From NCBI RefSeq assembly GCF_011772445.1, contig NZ_WVZN01000003.1, forward strand, positions 169,437 to 233,436: a DNA stretch of 64,000 nucleotides, in the 5' to 3' direction. Position numbers and translations under genes: made by a program. Positions 39,503 through 50,819 of the stretch are shown piece after piece. Under the pieces are notes generated by a model. That model ran no database searches and was not told the origin of the DNA. It saw only the letters and a list, made by a program, of their open reading frames with translations. Source of the stretch: Hydrogenophaga sp. Lineage in GTDB: Bacteria; Pseudomonadota; Gammaproteobacteria; Burkholderiales; Burkholderiaceae_C. How positions within the stretch are numbered: the stretch's first letter is position 1; the number at the start of each line of letters is the position of its first letter.

Positions 39503-40396
39503 TCAGATCAGCGACTTGAGCAGCTTGCCCATCTCGGACGGGTTGCGCGTGACCTTGAAGCCACACTCTTCCATGATGGCCAGCTTGGCGTCGGCCGTGT
39601 CGGCGCCGCCGCTGATGAGCGCGCCGGCGTGGCCCATGCGTTTGCCGGGGGGCGCCGTGACGCCGGCGATGAAGCCGACGACGGGCTTTTTCATGTTCGC
39701 CTTGCACCACATGGCGGCCTCGGCCTCGTCGGGGCCGCCGATCTCGCCGATCATGATGACGGCGTCCGTGTCGGGGTCGTCGTTGAAGGCCTTCATGACG
39801 TCGATGTGCTTGAGGCCGTTGATGGGGTCGCCACCGATGCCGACCGCGCTGGACTGGCCCAGGCCGATCTCGGTGAGCTGGGCCACGGCTTCATACGTCA
39901 GCGTGCCCGAACGCGACACCACGCCAATGCGGCCTTTGCGGTGGATGTGGCCGGGCATGATGCCGATCTTGATCTCGTCGGGCGTGATCAGGCCGGGGCA
40001 GTTGGGGCCCAGCAGCAGGGTCTTTTTGCCACCCTTGGCTTCTTTGGCCTTCATCTTGTTGCGCACTTCCAGCATGTCGCGCACGGGGATGCCTTCGGTG
40101 ATGCAGATCGCCAGGTCCAGGTCGGCCTCGACGGCTTCCCAGATGGCGGCGGCGGCGCCCGCGGGCGGCACGTAGATCACCGACACGGTGGCGCCGGTCT
40201 GCTGGGCGGCTTCCTTCACCGAGGCGTAGATCGGGATGTTGAAGATCGACTCGCCCGCCTTCTTGGGGTTCACGCCGGCGGCGAAGCAGTGCTTGCCGTT
40301 CGCGTATTCCTGGCACTTCTCGGTGTGGAACTGGCCGGTCTTGCCCGTGATGCCCTGGGTGATGACCTTGGTGTCTTTGTTGATGTAGATCGACAT
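39503..40396 (-). CDS. sucD: Succinyl-CoA synthetase, alpha subunit
   Basis: 297 residues. CoA-binding N-terminus: [20 protein letters not shown]. The phosphohistidine site GHAGALISG lies near residue 246. The ligase motif [12 protein letters not shown] is intact. It works with the beta subunit to couple succinyl-CoA hydrolysis to ATP synthesis in the TCA cycle. It starts 9 bases after sucC in the same operon and is followed by a strong terminator. Confidence 0.97.
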   Translation of the reverse strand: MSIYINKDTKVITQGITGKTGQFHTEKCQEYANGKHCFAAGVNPKKAGESIFNIPIYASVKEAAQQTGATVSVIYVPPAGAAAAIWEAVEADLDLAICITEGIPVRDMLEVRNKMKAKEAKGGKKTLLLGPNCPGLITPDEIKIGIMPGHIHRKGRIGVVSRSGTLTYEAVAQLTEIGLGQSSAVGIGGDPINGLKHIDVMKAFNDDPDTDAVIMIGEIGGPDEAEAAMWCKANMKKPVVGFIAGVTAPPGKRMGHAGALISGGADTADAKLAIMEECGFKVTRNPSEMGKLLKSLI

Positions 40397-40405
40397 GTTG
40401 GCTCC

Positions 40406-41569
<1,164 letters not shown>

Positions 41570-41736
41570 GAGGTCTCTCTCAGGGATGGATCGTGTGTCC
41601 GGCGCGGCAGCGGCGGCGGATGGACGGGCTCACGGACGGAGCAACCGGGGACTGTATCATGGTGCATCGCACCAAACCGGTTCACGGCGGGCGCCGTCCC
41701 GAGGCCCGCCGACCCGCATCGCCACAGGATTCGCGC

Positions 41737-42663
41737 ATGGCCCACCAGATCTTCATCGACGGCGAAGCCGGCACCACCGGCCTGCAGATCCGCGAGCGGC
41801 TCGTGAAGGAGCCGGGCGTTCAATTGCTCAGCATCGCGCCCGAGCGCCGCAAGGACCCCGAGGCCAAGCGCGAGTTGATGGCGCAAGCCGACCTCGTGAT
41901 CCTGTGCCTGCACGACGACGCGGCACGCGAGTCGGTCGCGATGGTCGATGGCCTGAGCGGCAAGAAGCCGCGCATCATCGACGCCTCCACCGCGCACCGC
42001 ACCGCACCCGGCTGGGTCTACGGCTTCCCCGAACTCACCGCCACGCAAACGGCCGCCGTCCAGCAGGCCGACCGCGTGGCCAACCCCGGCTGCTACGCCA
42101 CGGGCGCCATCGCGCTCATCCGGCCCCTGGTAGATGCCGGTCTGATCCCCACCGACTTCCCGCTGACCCTGCCCTCGGTCAGCGGCTACTCGGGGGGCGG
42201 CCGCTCCATGATCGAGGCCTACGAGGCAGGCACCGCCCCCCTGTTCGAGGCCTACGCGCTGGGCCTGTCGCACAAGCACCTGCCCGAGATCATGGCGCTC
42301 ACCGGCCTCAAGCAGCGCCCCATCTTCATTCCCGCCGTGGGCAATTTCCGCCAGGGCATGCTGGTGCATCTGCCCCTGCACCTGGACAGCCTGCCCGGCA
42401 AGCCCAAGGCCGCCGACCTCCACGATGCGCTGGTGAAGCACTACGCCGCGAGCGCGGCCGCGGGCGGCTTCGTGAAGGTGCTGCCGCCCACCGAGGACGG
42501 CAAGCTCGACGCCACCGCGCTCAACGACACCAACCTGATCGAGCTGCGCGTATTCGCCAACGAGGCCCATCGCCACGCGCTGCTCATCGCGCGCCTGGAC
42601 AACCTGGGCAAGGGCGCCAGCGGCGCCGCGGTGCAGAACCTCAAGCTCATGCTGGGGCTTTAA
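41737..42663 (+). CDS. argC: N-acetyl-gamma-glutamyl-phosphate reductase, type 2
   Basis: 308 residues from the ATG at 41737, just ahead of [20 protein letters not shown], which holds the short type 2 nucleotide-binding turn. The catalytic Cys is in NPGCYATGA (about residue 118). Short ArgC of this type lacks part of the insertion seen in type 1. It reduces N-acetylglutamyl phosphate in arginine synthesis. It ends in a 4-base tail-to-tail overlap with recX on the opposite strand. Confidence 0.94.
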   Translation: MAHQIFIDGEAGTTGLQIRERLVKEPGVQLLSIAPERRKDPEAKRELMAQADLVILCLHDDAARESVAMVDGLSGKKPRIIDASTAHRTAPGWVYGFPELTATQTAAVQQADRVANPGCYATGAIALIRPLVDAGLIPTDFPLTLPSVSGYSGGGRSMIEAYEAGTAPLFEAYALGLSHKHLPEIMALTGLKQRPIFIPAVGNFRQGMLVHLPLHLDSLPGKPKAADLHDALVKHYAASAAAGGFVKVLPPTEDGKLDATALNDTNLIELRVFANEAHRHALLIARLDNLGKGASGAAVQNLKLMLGL

Positions 42664-43115
42664 GCCAGGTCATCGTCGGCGCCCGTCACCACCCGGCGGA
42701 TCGCCTCGCCACCGAAGCCGCGCGCAGCCAGAAAGCGCATCTGCTTCGCACGCTCCGTCGCATCGGTGGGCGGGCGGCCGAATTTCTTGCGCCAGACCTC
42801 ACGCGCGCGCTCGACCTCGCTGCCGCGGAGCTCGCCCACCGCCTGCGCCACCGCTTCGGCTGGCAGGCCCTTGGCCTGCAGCTCCTGCCGCACACGCGAG
42901 GCCCCCAGGCGCGCGGCGCGGCGGTGGATCACCGATTCGATGACGCGCCGCTCGTCGATGAAGCCCTTGGCCTGCAGTTCGTCGAGCGCCCGCGCGAGTT
43001 CACCGGGCGATTCCTCGTGCGCGGCGAGCTTGCGCTGCAGCTCGGCGCGCGAATGCTCGCGTTGCGCCAGCAGCCGCAGCGCGCGGCCCTTGAGCGAGGG
43101 CTTTTCGAAGCCCAC
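42660..43115 (-). CDS. recX: RecA regulatory protein RecX
   Basis: 151 residues of tandem three-helix repeats: [20 protein letters not shown], then [20 protein letters not shown], and later [17 protein letters not shown]. RecX binds RecA filaments and limits their growth. It starts 5 bases after the recA stop on the same strand and so shares its transcript. Its stop lies in the TTAA that also contains the argC stop. Confidence 0.93.
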   Translation of the reverse strand: MGFEKPSLKGRALRLLAQREHSRAELQRKLAAHEESPGELARALDELQAKGFIDERRVIESVIHRRAARLGASRVRQELQAKGLPAEAVAQAVGELRGSEVERAREVWRKKFGRPPTDATERAKQMRFLAARGFGGEAIRRVVTGADDDLA

Positions 43116-43120
43116 GGCGC

Positions 43121-44245
<1,125 letters not shown>

Positions 44246-44286
44246 TGATGGCTCCTGAGCGGTGAGTGGGTGTTGACTTCCGGGAT

Positions 44287-44320
44287 CTGTGATCACATCC
44301 AGTACTGGATGCATGCCCAG
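44287..44320 (-). promoter_or_regulatory. Candidate paired LexA (SOS) boxes upstream of recA
   Basis: Two CTG-N10-CAG matches lie in tandem, 44287-44302 and 44305-44320, 42 bases from the recA ATG. The second reads TACTGGATGCATGCCCAGCA in full, close to the proteobacterial LexA consensus. The perfect palindrome ATCCAGTACTGGAT (44297-44310) bridges them. Position suits repression of recA. The central bases are less AT-rich than the consensus. Confidence 0.5.
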
Positions 44321-44348
44321 CAGTTTAGCGGTTCATTGCTTGCCGGCA

Positions 44349-44372
44349 AGGCAAATTTTGGTCAGTTTGCCT
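44349..44372. promoter_or_regulatory. Inverted repeat overlapping the marR promoter
   Basis: AGGCAAA (44349-44355) and TTTGCCT (44366-44372) form a 7-bp inverted repeat with a 10-base spacer. A second perfect palindrome, CTTGCCGGCAAG, abuts it at 44339-44350. Both lie in the 141-base region between recA and the marR-like gene, and overlap a GACAAT minus-10-like hexamer at 44373-44378. Autoregulation by the MarR protein is the natural reading. Confidence 0.5.
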
Positions 44373-44386
44373 GACAATCCATCACC

Positions 44387-44860
44387 ATGATTTCCTCACC
44401 CGACGACCGCTGGCGGGGCGGCCACCTGGGCCGCCTGCTGGGCGAAGCCCTGCGCCGCTTCGACGCCCGCGTGCTGCACCTGATGGCGCACGACGCCGAG
44501 GTGCCGCTGGCACTGTCCAACCTGGCGGCGCGCCAGCAGGTGGGCGCGGCGCACGTGCACATCACGCGGCACCTGTCGCTGCGCGGCTCGCGGCTCACCG
44601 AACTCGCGCAGGCCGCCGGCATGAGCAAGCAGGCCATGGGCGACCTCGTCACACAGTGCGAGGCCTGGGGCCTGGTGCGGCGCGAGAACGACCCCCTGGA
44701 CGCGCGGGCCCGGCGCATCGCCTTCACGCCCGATGGCCTGCTCTGGCTGGATGCCTTCCGCCGCGCCGTGGCCCGGGCCGAGGCCGAGTTCGCCGCCCAG
44801 GTGGGCCAGGAGGTCGCCACGGTGGTGGCCATCGGTCTGGAGGCCTATGCGCAGGCCTGA
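44387..44860 (+). CDS. MarR family transcriptional regulator
   Basis: 157 residues. Winged helix-turn-helix centred on SRLTELAQAAGMSKQAMGDLVTQCEAWGLVRREND, read as separate helices, with DARARRIAFTPDG forming the wing. MarR proteins are dimeric repressors that respond to small phenolics or oxidants. It is divergent from recA, with an inverted repeat next to its start. It precedes a two-component pair on the same strand but has its own likely promoter. Effector unknown. Confidence 0.88.
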   Translation: MISSPDDRWRGGHLGRLLGEALRRFDARVLHLMAHDAEVPLALSNLAARQQVGAAHVHITRHLSLRGSRLTELAQAAGMSKQAMGDLVTQCEAWGLVRRENDPLDARARRIAFTPDGLLWLDAFRRAVARAEAEFAAQVGQEVATVVAIGLEAYAQA

Positions 44861-44920
44861 TGCGCCCCACCGTCACAGGGCGCCGTCCCTACAATGCGCC
44901 ACGACCTGAGGAGACAAGCC

Positions 44921-45589
44921 ATGCGCATCCTGATCGCCGAGGATGACCACGTGCTGGCCGACGGCCTGCTGCGCAGCCTGCGCGCGGCCGGTGCGGCGGT
45001 CGATCACGTGGCCAGTGGCACCGAGGCCGACGCGGCCCTGATGACCAACAACGAGTTCGACCTGCTCATCCTCGACCTGGGCCTGCCGCGCCTGCACGGC
45101 CTGGAAGTGCTCAAGCGCCTGCGCTCGCGCGGCTCGGCCATGCCGGTGCTCATCCTCACCGCGGCCGACAGTGTGGAGGAGCGCGTCAAAGGCCTGGACG
45201 TCGGTGCCGACGACTACATGGCCAAGCCCTTTTCGCTGCAGGAACTGGAGGCGCGCGTGCGCGCCCTCACGCGCCGCGGCATGGGCGGAAGCACCAACCT
45301 CATCCGCCACGGCCCGCTGGAGTACGACCAGGCCGGCCGCGTGGCCACCATCGACGGCAAGCTGGTGGAGCTGTCGGCGCGCGAACTGGGCCTGCTCGAG
45401 GTGCTGCTGCAGCGCGCGGGCCGCCTGGTCAGCAAGGACCAGCTCGTCGAGCGCCTGTGCGAATGGGGCGAGGAGGTCAGCACCAACGCGATCGAGGTCT
45501 ACATCCACCGCCTGCGCAAGAAGATCGAGAAGGGCCCGATCCGCATCGCCACGGTGCGCGGCCTGGGCTATTGCCTGGAGAAGGTGTGA
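44921..45589 (+). CDS. OmpR/PhoB-type response regulator (TctD/QseB-like)
   Basis: 222 residues from the ATG at 44921, preceded by GAGGAGACA. Receiver: EDD at 7-9, phospho-acceptor Asp52 in LILDLGLPR, Lys in MAKPF. The C-terminal winged helix (VELSARELGLLEVLLQ, then NAIEVYIHRLRKKI) is the OmpR type. Its GTG codon and stop overlap the GTG start of the kinase gene, so the pair is coupled. A TACAAT hexamer at 44890-44895 is a likely minus-10. Similar regulators control tricarboxylate uptake or quorum responses. Confidence 0.93.
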   Translation: MRILIAEDDHVLADGLLRSLRAAGAAVDHVASGTEADAALMTNNEFDLLILDLGLPRLHGLEVLKRLRSRGSAMPVLILTAADSVEERVKGLDVGADDYMAKPFSLQELEARVRALTRRGMGGSTNLIRHGPLEYDQAGRVATIDGKLVELSARELGLLEVLLQRAGRLVSKDQLVERLCEWGEEVSTNAIEVYIHRLRKKIEKGPIRIATVRGLGYCLEKV

Positions 45590-47070
45590 CCCACCCCGCG
45601 CCGGACGAACGCGCGGCGCGCCACAACACCACCCCGATCTCCTTCGGCCTGTTCCAGCGCGAGCAGCGCAGCCTGTTCGGCGAGATCCTGGACTGGATGC
45701 TCACGCCGCTGCTGTTGCTGTGGCCGCTGTCGCTCGCGCTTACCTGGGTGGTGGCCCAGGGCATTGCCAACAAGCCCTTCGACCGGGCGCTCGAATACAA
45801 CCTGCAGGCGCTGGCGCAGCTGGTGGTGGTGGAGGAAGGCAGCTTGCGCTTCGCGCTCGACCCGCAGACGCGCGATTTGCTGCGCGCCGATGATTCCGAT
45901 CTCGTGTACTACCAGCTCGCCGACGCCCGAGGCCAATTCGTCAGCGGTGAATTCGACCTGCCCGCGCCACCCGCCGACGAGGTGCCGGAGGCCGGCCGCA
46001 TCCGTCAGCGCGACGACGTGCTGCGCGGCGACGCGGTGCGCGTGGCCTACACCTGGCTCGCGCGGCCCGACCCGCTGCGCCCGGTGCTCTTGCAGGTGGC
46101 CGAGACCACGGGGCGGCGCTCCACGCTGGCCAACGAGATCATCAAGGGCGTGATGGTCCCGCAGTTCGTGATCCTGCCGCTGGCGGTGCTGCTGGTGTGG
46201 CTGGCGCTGGTGCGCGGCATCCGCCCGCTGTCGGACCTGGAGCAGCGCATCCGCGCGCGCCGTCCGGACGACCTGAGCCCCATCGAAGAGGCCGACATTC
46301 CGCAAGAGGTGGCGCCGCTGGTGTCCTCCATCAACGACCTGCTGGCCAGGCTGAAAGTGTCGCTGACCACGCAGCGCCGCTTCCTCGCCGACGCAGCGCA
46401 CCAGCTCAAGACGCCGCTGGCCGGCCTGCGCATGCAGGCCGAGCTCGCGCAGCGCGAGTCCGATCCGGCGGGGCTGCGCGGCTCGCTGCAGCAGATCGCG
46501 CGCTCCAGCGCACGCGCCACGCACACGGTGAACCAGTTGCTGGCCCTGGCGCGGGCCGAGACCACGGGCCGCACCCTGCCCAGCGCGCGCGTGGACCTGG
46601 CGCGGCTGGTGGCCGCCGTGGTGCGCGACACGGTGCCGCGCGCCCTGGAGCAGGGCATCGACCTCGGCGTGGAAGGCGACAGCGAGGTGCCCGAGGAACT
46701 GCAGCTCACCGGCAACCCCACGCTGCTGCAGGAGATGGTGCGCAACCTGGTGGACAACGCCATGGCCTACGGCGGGCCCAAGGGCGTGGTGACGGCGCGC
46801 GTGCTCGTGGACCGCTTCAGCGGCGTGCAGCTCGTGCAGGTGGAGGACAACGGCCCGGGCATCCCGCTGAGCGAGCGGGCACTGGTGATGCAGCCCTTCT
46901 ACCGCGCGCTGGGCACCGACGTCGACGGCTCGGGCCTGGGCCTGGCCATCGTGCAGGAGATCGCGCAGCAGCACGGCGCCACCGTGCACATGGAAGACGC
47001 GCACCCGGAGCGCGCCCGCCCGGGGCTGCGCGTGTCGGTGCGCTTCGTGGCGAAGCAGGCAGGCGAGTGA
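45586..47070 (+). CDS. Sensor histidine kinase (TctE/QseC-like)
   Basis: 494 residues from a GTG that overlaps the regulator stop (GTGA). Two membrane segments (about 38-58 and 190-210) flank a periplasmic domain of about 130 residues. A HAMP-like linker and HisKA His272 (DAAHQLKTPLAGLRMQAE) follow, then an N box NLVDNAMAYGG and G boxes DNGPGIP and GSGLGLAIV. Architecture and partner fit TctE. No tricarboxylate transporter is encoded nearby, so the signal is unknown. Confidence 0.93.
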   Translation: MTHPAPDERAARHNTTPISFGLFQREQRSLFGEILDWMLTPLLLLWPLSLALTWVVAQGIANKPFDRALEYNLQALAQLVVVEEGSLRFALDPQTRDLLRADDSDLVYYQLADARGQFVSGEFDLPAPPADEVPEAGRIRQRDDVLRGDAVRVAYTWLARPDPLRPVLLQVAETTGRRSTLANEIIKGVMVPQFVILPLAVLLVWLALVRGIRPLSDLEQRIRARRPDDLSPIEEADIPQEVAPLVSSINDLLARLKVSLTTQRRFLADAAHQLKTPLAGLRMQAELAQRESDPAGLRGSLQQIARSSARATHTVNQLLALARAETTGRTLPSARVDLARLVAAVVRDTVPRALEQGIDLGVEGDSEVPEELQLTGNPTLLQEMVRNLVDNAMAYGGPKGVVTARVLVDRFSGVQLVQVEDNGPGIPLSERALVMQPFYRALGTDVDGSGLGLAIVQEIAQQHGATVHMEDAHPERARPGLRVSVRFVAKQAGE

Positions 47071-47092
47071 GGCCCGCCCGCCGGGCGTCGCT

Positions 47093-47737
47093 TCAGCCTT
47101 TGTAGACGTTCAATTCCAGTCGCTCGCGCTCGATCGCGCGCGCCACCGCCGGCAGCGCCGCGAAGCGCTGCACCAGCGCCCAGGTGGCGGGCAGGCTGTT
47201 GGGGTCGATGCCCGCAAAGCCGCCCCAGCGCAGCAGTGTCAGCGCGTAGGCGTCGAGCGCGCCGGGCTTGTCGCCGCTCAGCCAGGGGCTGGCCTTCTGC
47301 GCCAGCGCCTCGATTTCGGTGAGCAGACCGCGGTAGGTCTCCACCGCGTGCGCCTTCACGGCCTTCTGCGCGGCCTCGTCGGCCGTGAATTTCTGCGGCA
47401 TGAACACGTGCGTGAAGGTGGGGTGCACGGTGTTGTTCATCCAGGCCAGGGTCTGCAGCGCGCGCGAGCGCGCCACGCCGGAGGCGGGCAGCAGGCCGGC
47501 GTCGGGAAACTTGCCATCGAGGTAGAGCACGATGGCCGGGATCTGCGTGATGACCTCGTCGCCATCCACCAGCACCGGCACCTGGCCGCGCGGGTTGATG
47601 GCGAGGTACTCGGGCGCGCGCTGCTCGGCCTTGTGCAGCTTGATCAGCGCGGGCTCGAAGCTGGCACCCGCCAGTTCAAGGGCGCTGTGCGGCACGAAGG
47701 AACACGCGCCGGGCGCGTAGTACAGCTTGAGGCTCAT
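47093..47737 (-). CDS. Glutathione S-transferase (beta-class-like)
   Basis: 214 residues. N-terminus MSLKLYYAPGACSFVPHSAL has the Cys12 typical of bacterial beta-class GSTs, and INPRGQVPVLV plus ITQIPAIVLYLD complete the glutathione site. The C-terminal domain has WLSGDKPGALDAYALTLLRW. It ends just after the kinase gene on the opposite strand and starts 28 bases after topB. Probable detoxification role; substrate unknown. Confidence 0.9.
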   Translation of the reverse strand: MSLKLYYAPGACSFVPHSALELAGASFEPALIKLHKAEQRAPEYLAINPRGQVPVLVDGDEVITQIPAIVLYLDGKFPDAGLLPASGVARSRALQTLAWMNNTVHPTFTHVFMPQKFTADEAAQKAVKAHAVETYRGLLTEIEALAQKASPWLSGDKPGALDAYALTLLRWGGFAGIDPNSLPATWALVQRFAALPAVARAIERERLELNVYKG

Positions 47738-47765
47738 TGGGTCCGTCTCCAGGTTTGGGTTGAAT

Positions 47766-50708
47766 TCAGCTCAGGTGGTCGCCGACCAGGCCGGCGATCT
47801 CGAACATGGTGACCGCGTCCTTGCCGAACACGGGGCGCAGCTTGGCGTCGGCCTTGACGCGGCGCTTGTCCGCCGGGTCCTGAAGGCCATTGGCCTTGAT
47901 GTAGTCCCACAGCTTCTTGACCACCTCGGGCCGCGACACCGGGCCTTCACCGATGACTGCCGCCAGCACGGCACTGGGCTGCTTGCCGGTTACGGCCGTG
48001 GTCTTGCGCGGGGCCTTCTTCTCGGCGGGCGCCTTCTTGGCGGCCGGGGCCTTCCTGGCCGCAGCCTTCTTCGCGGGTGCGGCGGCCTTGGCCGCGGGAC
48101 GCGCCGGGGCGCCCTTGCGCGGCGGGTACTTGCTATCGCGCTTCTCGAACTCGAAGTTCACCTTGCCGGCCTCGGCGTCCCAGGCCAGGAAGGCCTTGAA
48201 CGGGCGGCGCGTGCGCATGGAGACGAACTTGTCGAGCAGGTCGGTCTTGCCGGTGGCCAGCAGCTTGCTCATCTGCTCGCGCGCCACGGGCTGCTGCAGG
48301 ATGACCTTGCCGCTCTTGAAGTCGCAGCTCGGCGTGGGCTGCTGCGCGGTGGGCACGGCGCGCTCGCACACGTAGTTGGCGCCGTGCTCGTGCACCGCGC
48401 CGCCACACTTGGGGCAGGCGCCCAGGGATTCGCTGCCGGAGAAATCGACCAGCTCGCCGGTCTCCTCGTCCTTGCGGTCGTCGCCGAAGTCGAATTCGAG
48501 CTTCCAGTTGCGGTCTTCTTCGCTGTACTTGAGCGCGAGTTCGGCCACGAAGGGCCAGCCCGCCTTGGAGCGGAAACCCTCCAGCGGACCGATGCGCTTG
48601 TCGCGCAGGAAATCGTTGGCCTCGCTTGTTTCGAAGGTGCGGCCCGCGGGCGATTTGGTGAACGAGAAGCCGCAGCCCTCGCTGGCACCGTTGGCGCCAG
48701 TGCAGGCGAAGCGGCGGTAGTTTTCCTTCACCACGCCGCCGCAGTTGGGGCAGGGCGTGGACAGCGTGGCGTAGTCGCCCGGCACGGTGTCGCGGTCGTA
48801 CTCCTTGGCCTTCTTCACCAGGCGCTCGGTCATGGCCGCGATCTCGGCCATGAAGGCGTCGCGCGAGAGCTTGCCGTGCTCCATCTGCGCCAGCTTGTAT
48901 TCCCACTCGCCGGTGAGCTCGGGCTTGGAGAGGTCTTCCACCTCGAGGCCACGCAGCAGCGTCATGAGCTGGAAGGCCTTGGCGGTCGGAATGAGCTCGC
49001 GGCCTTCGCGCAGCATGTACTTCTCGGCCAGCAGGCCTTCGATGGTGGCCGCGCGCGTGGCCGGCGTGCCCAGGCCCTTCTCGTGCATGGCTTCGCGCAG
49101 CTCTTCGTCATCGATGAGCTTGCCCGCGCCTTCCATGGCGGCCAGCAGCGTGGCTTCGCTGTAGCGCGCGGGCGGCCGGGTCTGCAGGCCCTTGTGCTCC
49201 ACCGACTCGGTGCGAACCGTCTCGCCTTCGCGCACCGGCACCAGGTTCTGGCCCTTGTCGCCGGCTTGCGCGCCCTCCACGTCCTCGGCGGCTTCCTTGC
49301 CGTACACGGCCATCCAGCCCGGCTTCACCAGCACCTTGCCTTCGGTCTTGAAGTGGTGATTGAGCACGGAGCTGATGCGCGTGGTGACCAGGAACTCGGC
49401 GCTGGGAAAGAACACCGCGATGAAGCGGCGCACCACCAGGTCGTAGAGCTTCTGCTCGGCCTCGCTCAGGCCGTGCGGCGCCTGCAGCGTGGGGATGATG
49501 GCAAAGTGGTCCGACACCTTGCTGTTGTCGAAGATGCGCTTGCTGGGCTTGATGTAGCCGTTGCTCAGCGCCGTCTTCGCGTGCGGTGCCAGATGCCCCA
49601 TGCCGCTGCCGGCCAGCATCTCGAAGGTGTCCTTCACCGTGCCCAGGTAGTCCTCGGGCAGGGCGCGCGAATCGGTACGCGGATAGGTCAGGGCCTTGTG
49701 GCGCTCGTACAGGCTCTGCGCCAGTTGCAAGGTGGTCTTGGCGGAGAAACCGAAACGGCCGTTGGCCTCGCGCTGCAGGCTGGTCAGGTCGTAGAGCTGG
49801 CCGCAGGCCTGGGTGGTGGGCTTGCTCTCTTCCTTGACGCTGGCGGCCTTGCCACGCACCGCGTCGACGATGGCCTGCGCCTCCTGCAGGCTCCACACGC
49901 GGTCGGCGCGCAGGTCGGCGTCGGCATCCTCGCCCGTGGGCTTCTTGAAGTCGGGATTGAACCACTTGCCCGGGTACTCGCCGGCCTCGGCGAGGAAGCT
50001 GGCGTGGATCTCCCAGTAATCGCGCGGCTTGTGCGCGCGGATCTTCTCCTCGCGCTCGACCACGATGGACAGCGTGGGCGTCTGCACGCGGCCGACGGTG
50101 GTCAGGAAGAAGCCGCCGTCGCGCGAGTTGAAGGCCGTCATGGCGCGCGTGCCATTGATGCCCACCAGCCAGTCGGCCTCGGAGCGGCTGCGCGCCGCGT
50201 CGGCCAGGCCGCGCATCTGCGCGTCGCTGCGCAGGCGCTCGAAGCCCTCGCGGATGGCGGCGGGCGTCATGGACTGCAACCACAAGCGGCGCACCGGCTT
50301 GCCCAGGCCCTGGTACTGCCCGCCCTTCAGGCCACCCGCGTACTGTTCGATCAAGCGGAAGATCAGCTCACCTTCGCGACCCGCGTCGCAGGCGTTGATG
50401 AGCTCGGTGACGTCCTTGCGTTTGGCCAGCTTGACCACGGCATTCAGGCGCGACTTCGCTTTGTCGATCGGCTTGAGTTCGAAGTACGGCGGCAGCACCG
50501 GCAAGTGGGCAAAGCTCCACTTGCCGCGCTTGACGTCGAACTGCTCGGGCGCGGCAATTTCCACCAGATGGCCCACGGCGGACGTGACCACGTACCGATC
50601 GTTCTCGAAGTGATCGTCGTGCTTGTCGAACTTGCCCGCGACCGGCGTCAGGGCGCGGACGATGTCTTGCGCCACGGACGGCTTCTCGGCAATGACCAGG
50701 GTTTTCAT
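47766..50708 (-). CDS. topB: DNA topoisomerase III with H1-like linker and C-terminal SWIB domain
   Basis: 980 residues from the ATG at 50708. Toprim domain at the start (TLVIAEKPSVAQDIVRAL); active-site Tyr near residue 342 in ALTYPRTDSRALPEDY; two Cys-rich zinc-knuckle regions (CPNCGG... and CPKCGG...). Residues about 860-908 are a Lys/Ala/Pro tract (AKKAAARKAPAAKKAP) like bacterial histone-H1 homologues. Residues about 909-980 match the SWIB/MDM2 fold (VSRPEVVKKLWDYIKANGLQ, then LRPVFGKDAVTMFEI). It relaxes and decatenates DNA; the tail probably adds DNA or protein binding. Divergent from a SET-domain gene. Confidence 0.92.
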   Translation of the reverse strand: MKTLVIAEKPSVAQDIVRALTPVAGKFDKHDDHFENDRYVVTSAVGHLVEIAAPEQFDVKRGKWSFAHLPVLPPYFELKPIDKAKSRLNAVVKLAKRKDVTELINACDAGREGELIFRLIEQYAGGLKGGQYQGLGKPVRRLWLQSMTPAAIREGFERLRSDAQMRGLADAARSRSEADWLVGINGTRAMTAFNSRDGGFFLTTVGRVQTPTLSIVVEREEKIRAHKPRDYWEIHASFLAEAGEYPGKWFNPDFKKPTGEDADADLRADRVWSLQEAQAIVDAVRGKAASVKEESKPTTQACGQLYDLTSLQREANGRFGFSAKTTLQLAQSLYERHKALTYPRTDSRALPEDYLGTVKDTFEMLAGSGMGHLAPHAKTALSNGYIKPSKRIFDNSKVSDHFAIIPTLQAPHGLSEAEQKLYDLVVRRFIAVFFPSAEFLVTTRISSVLNHHFKTEGKVLVKPGWMAVYGKEAAEDVEGAQAGDKGQNLVPVREGETVRTESVEHKGLQTRPPARYSEATLLAAMEGAGKLIDDEELREAMHEKGLGTPATRAATIEGLLAEKYMLREGRELIPTAKAFQLMTLLRGLEVEDLSKPELTGEWEYKLAQMEHGKLSRDAFMAEIAAMTERLVKKAKEYDRDTVPGDYATLSTPCPNCGGVVKENYRRFACTGANGASEGCGFSFTKSPAGRTFETSEANDFLRDKRIGPLEGFRSKAGWPFVAELALKYSEEDRNWKLEFDFGDDRKDEETGELVDFSGSESLGACPKCGGAVHEHGANYVCERAVPTAQQPTPSCDFKSGKVILQQPVAREQMSKLLATGKTDLLDKFVSMRTRRPFKAFLAWDAEAGKVNFEFEKRDSKYPPRKGAPARPAAKAAAPAKKAAARKAPAAKKAPAEKKAPRKTTAVTGKQPSAVLAAVIGEGPVSRPEVVKKLWDYIKANGLQDPADKRRVKADAKLRPVFGKDAVTMFEIAGLVGDHLS

Positions 50709-50735
50709 CTCTACAATCCGCTCCCATACACGCGG

Positions 50736-50786
50736 GCGCGCACACACACGTGCGCGCGCTTGTCGTGCGCGCACCCACGCGCGCAC
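50736..50786. repeat. Alternating purine-pyrimidine tract (Z-DNA-prone) between topB and the SET gene
   Basis: Positions 50736-50759 are 24 bases of unbroken purine-pyrimidine alternation (GC and AC steps). Two 11-base alternating tracts follow at 50764-50774 and 50776-50786. Such sequence favours the left-handed Z form under negative supercoiling. It lies in the divergent leader region shared by topB and the SET gene. A TACAAT hexamer at 50712-50717 could start the SET transcript, placing the tract in its leader. Confidence 0.7.
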
Positions 50787-50819
50787 CCGCACAAAACAAC
50801 CTTACCAAAGAAAATCGAC

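Noticed and set aside
50709..50792. Upstream in-frame ATG for topB at 50792
   Set aside because: It would add 28 Arg-rich residues encoded by the alternating GC/AC tract; the Toprim domain begins immediately at the ATG at 50708.
47727..50819. Upstream extension of the SET gene frame through the whole topB locus
   Set aside because: Residues before the GTG at 50820 are antisense to topB; the SET domain is complete without them.
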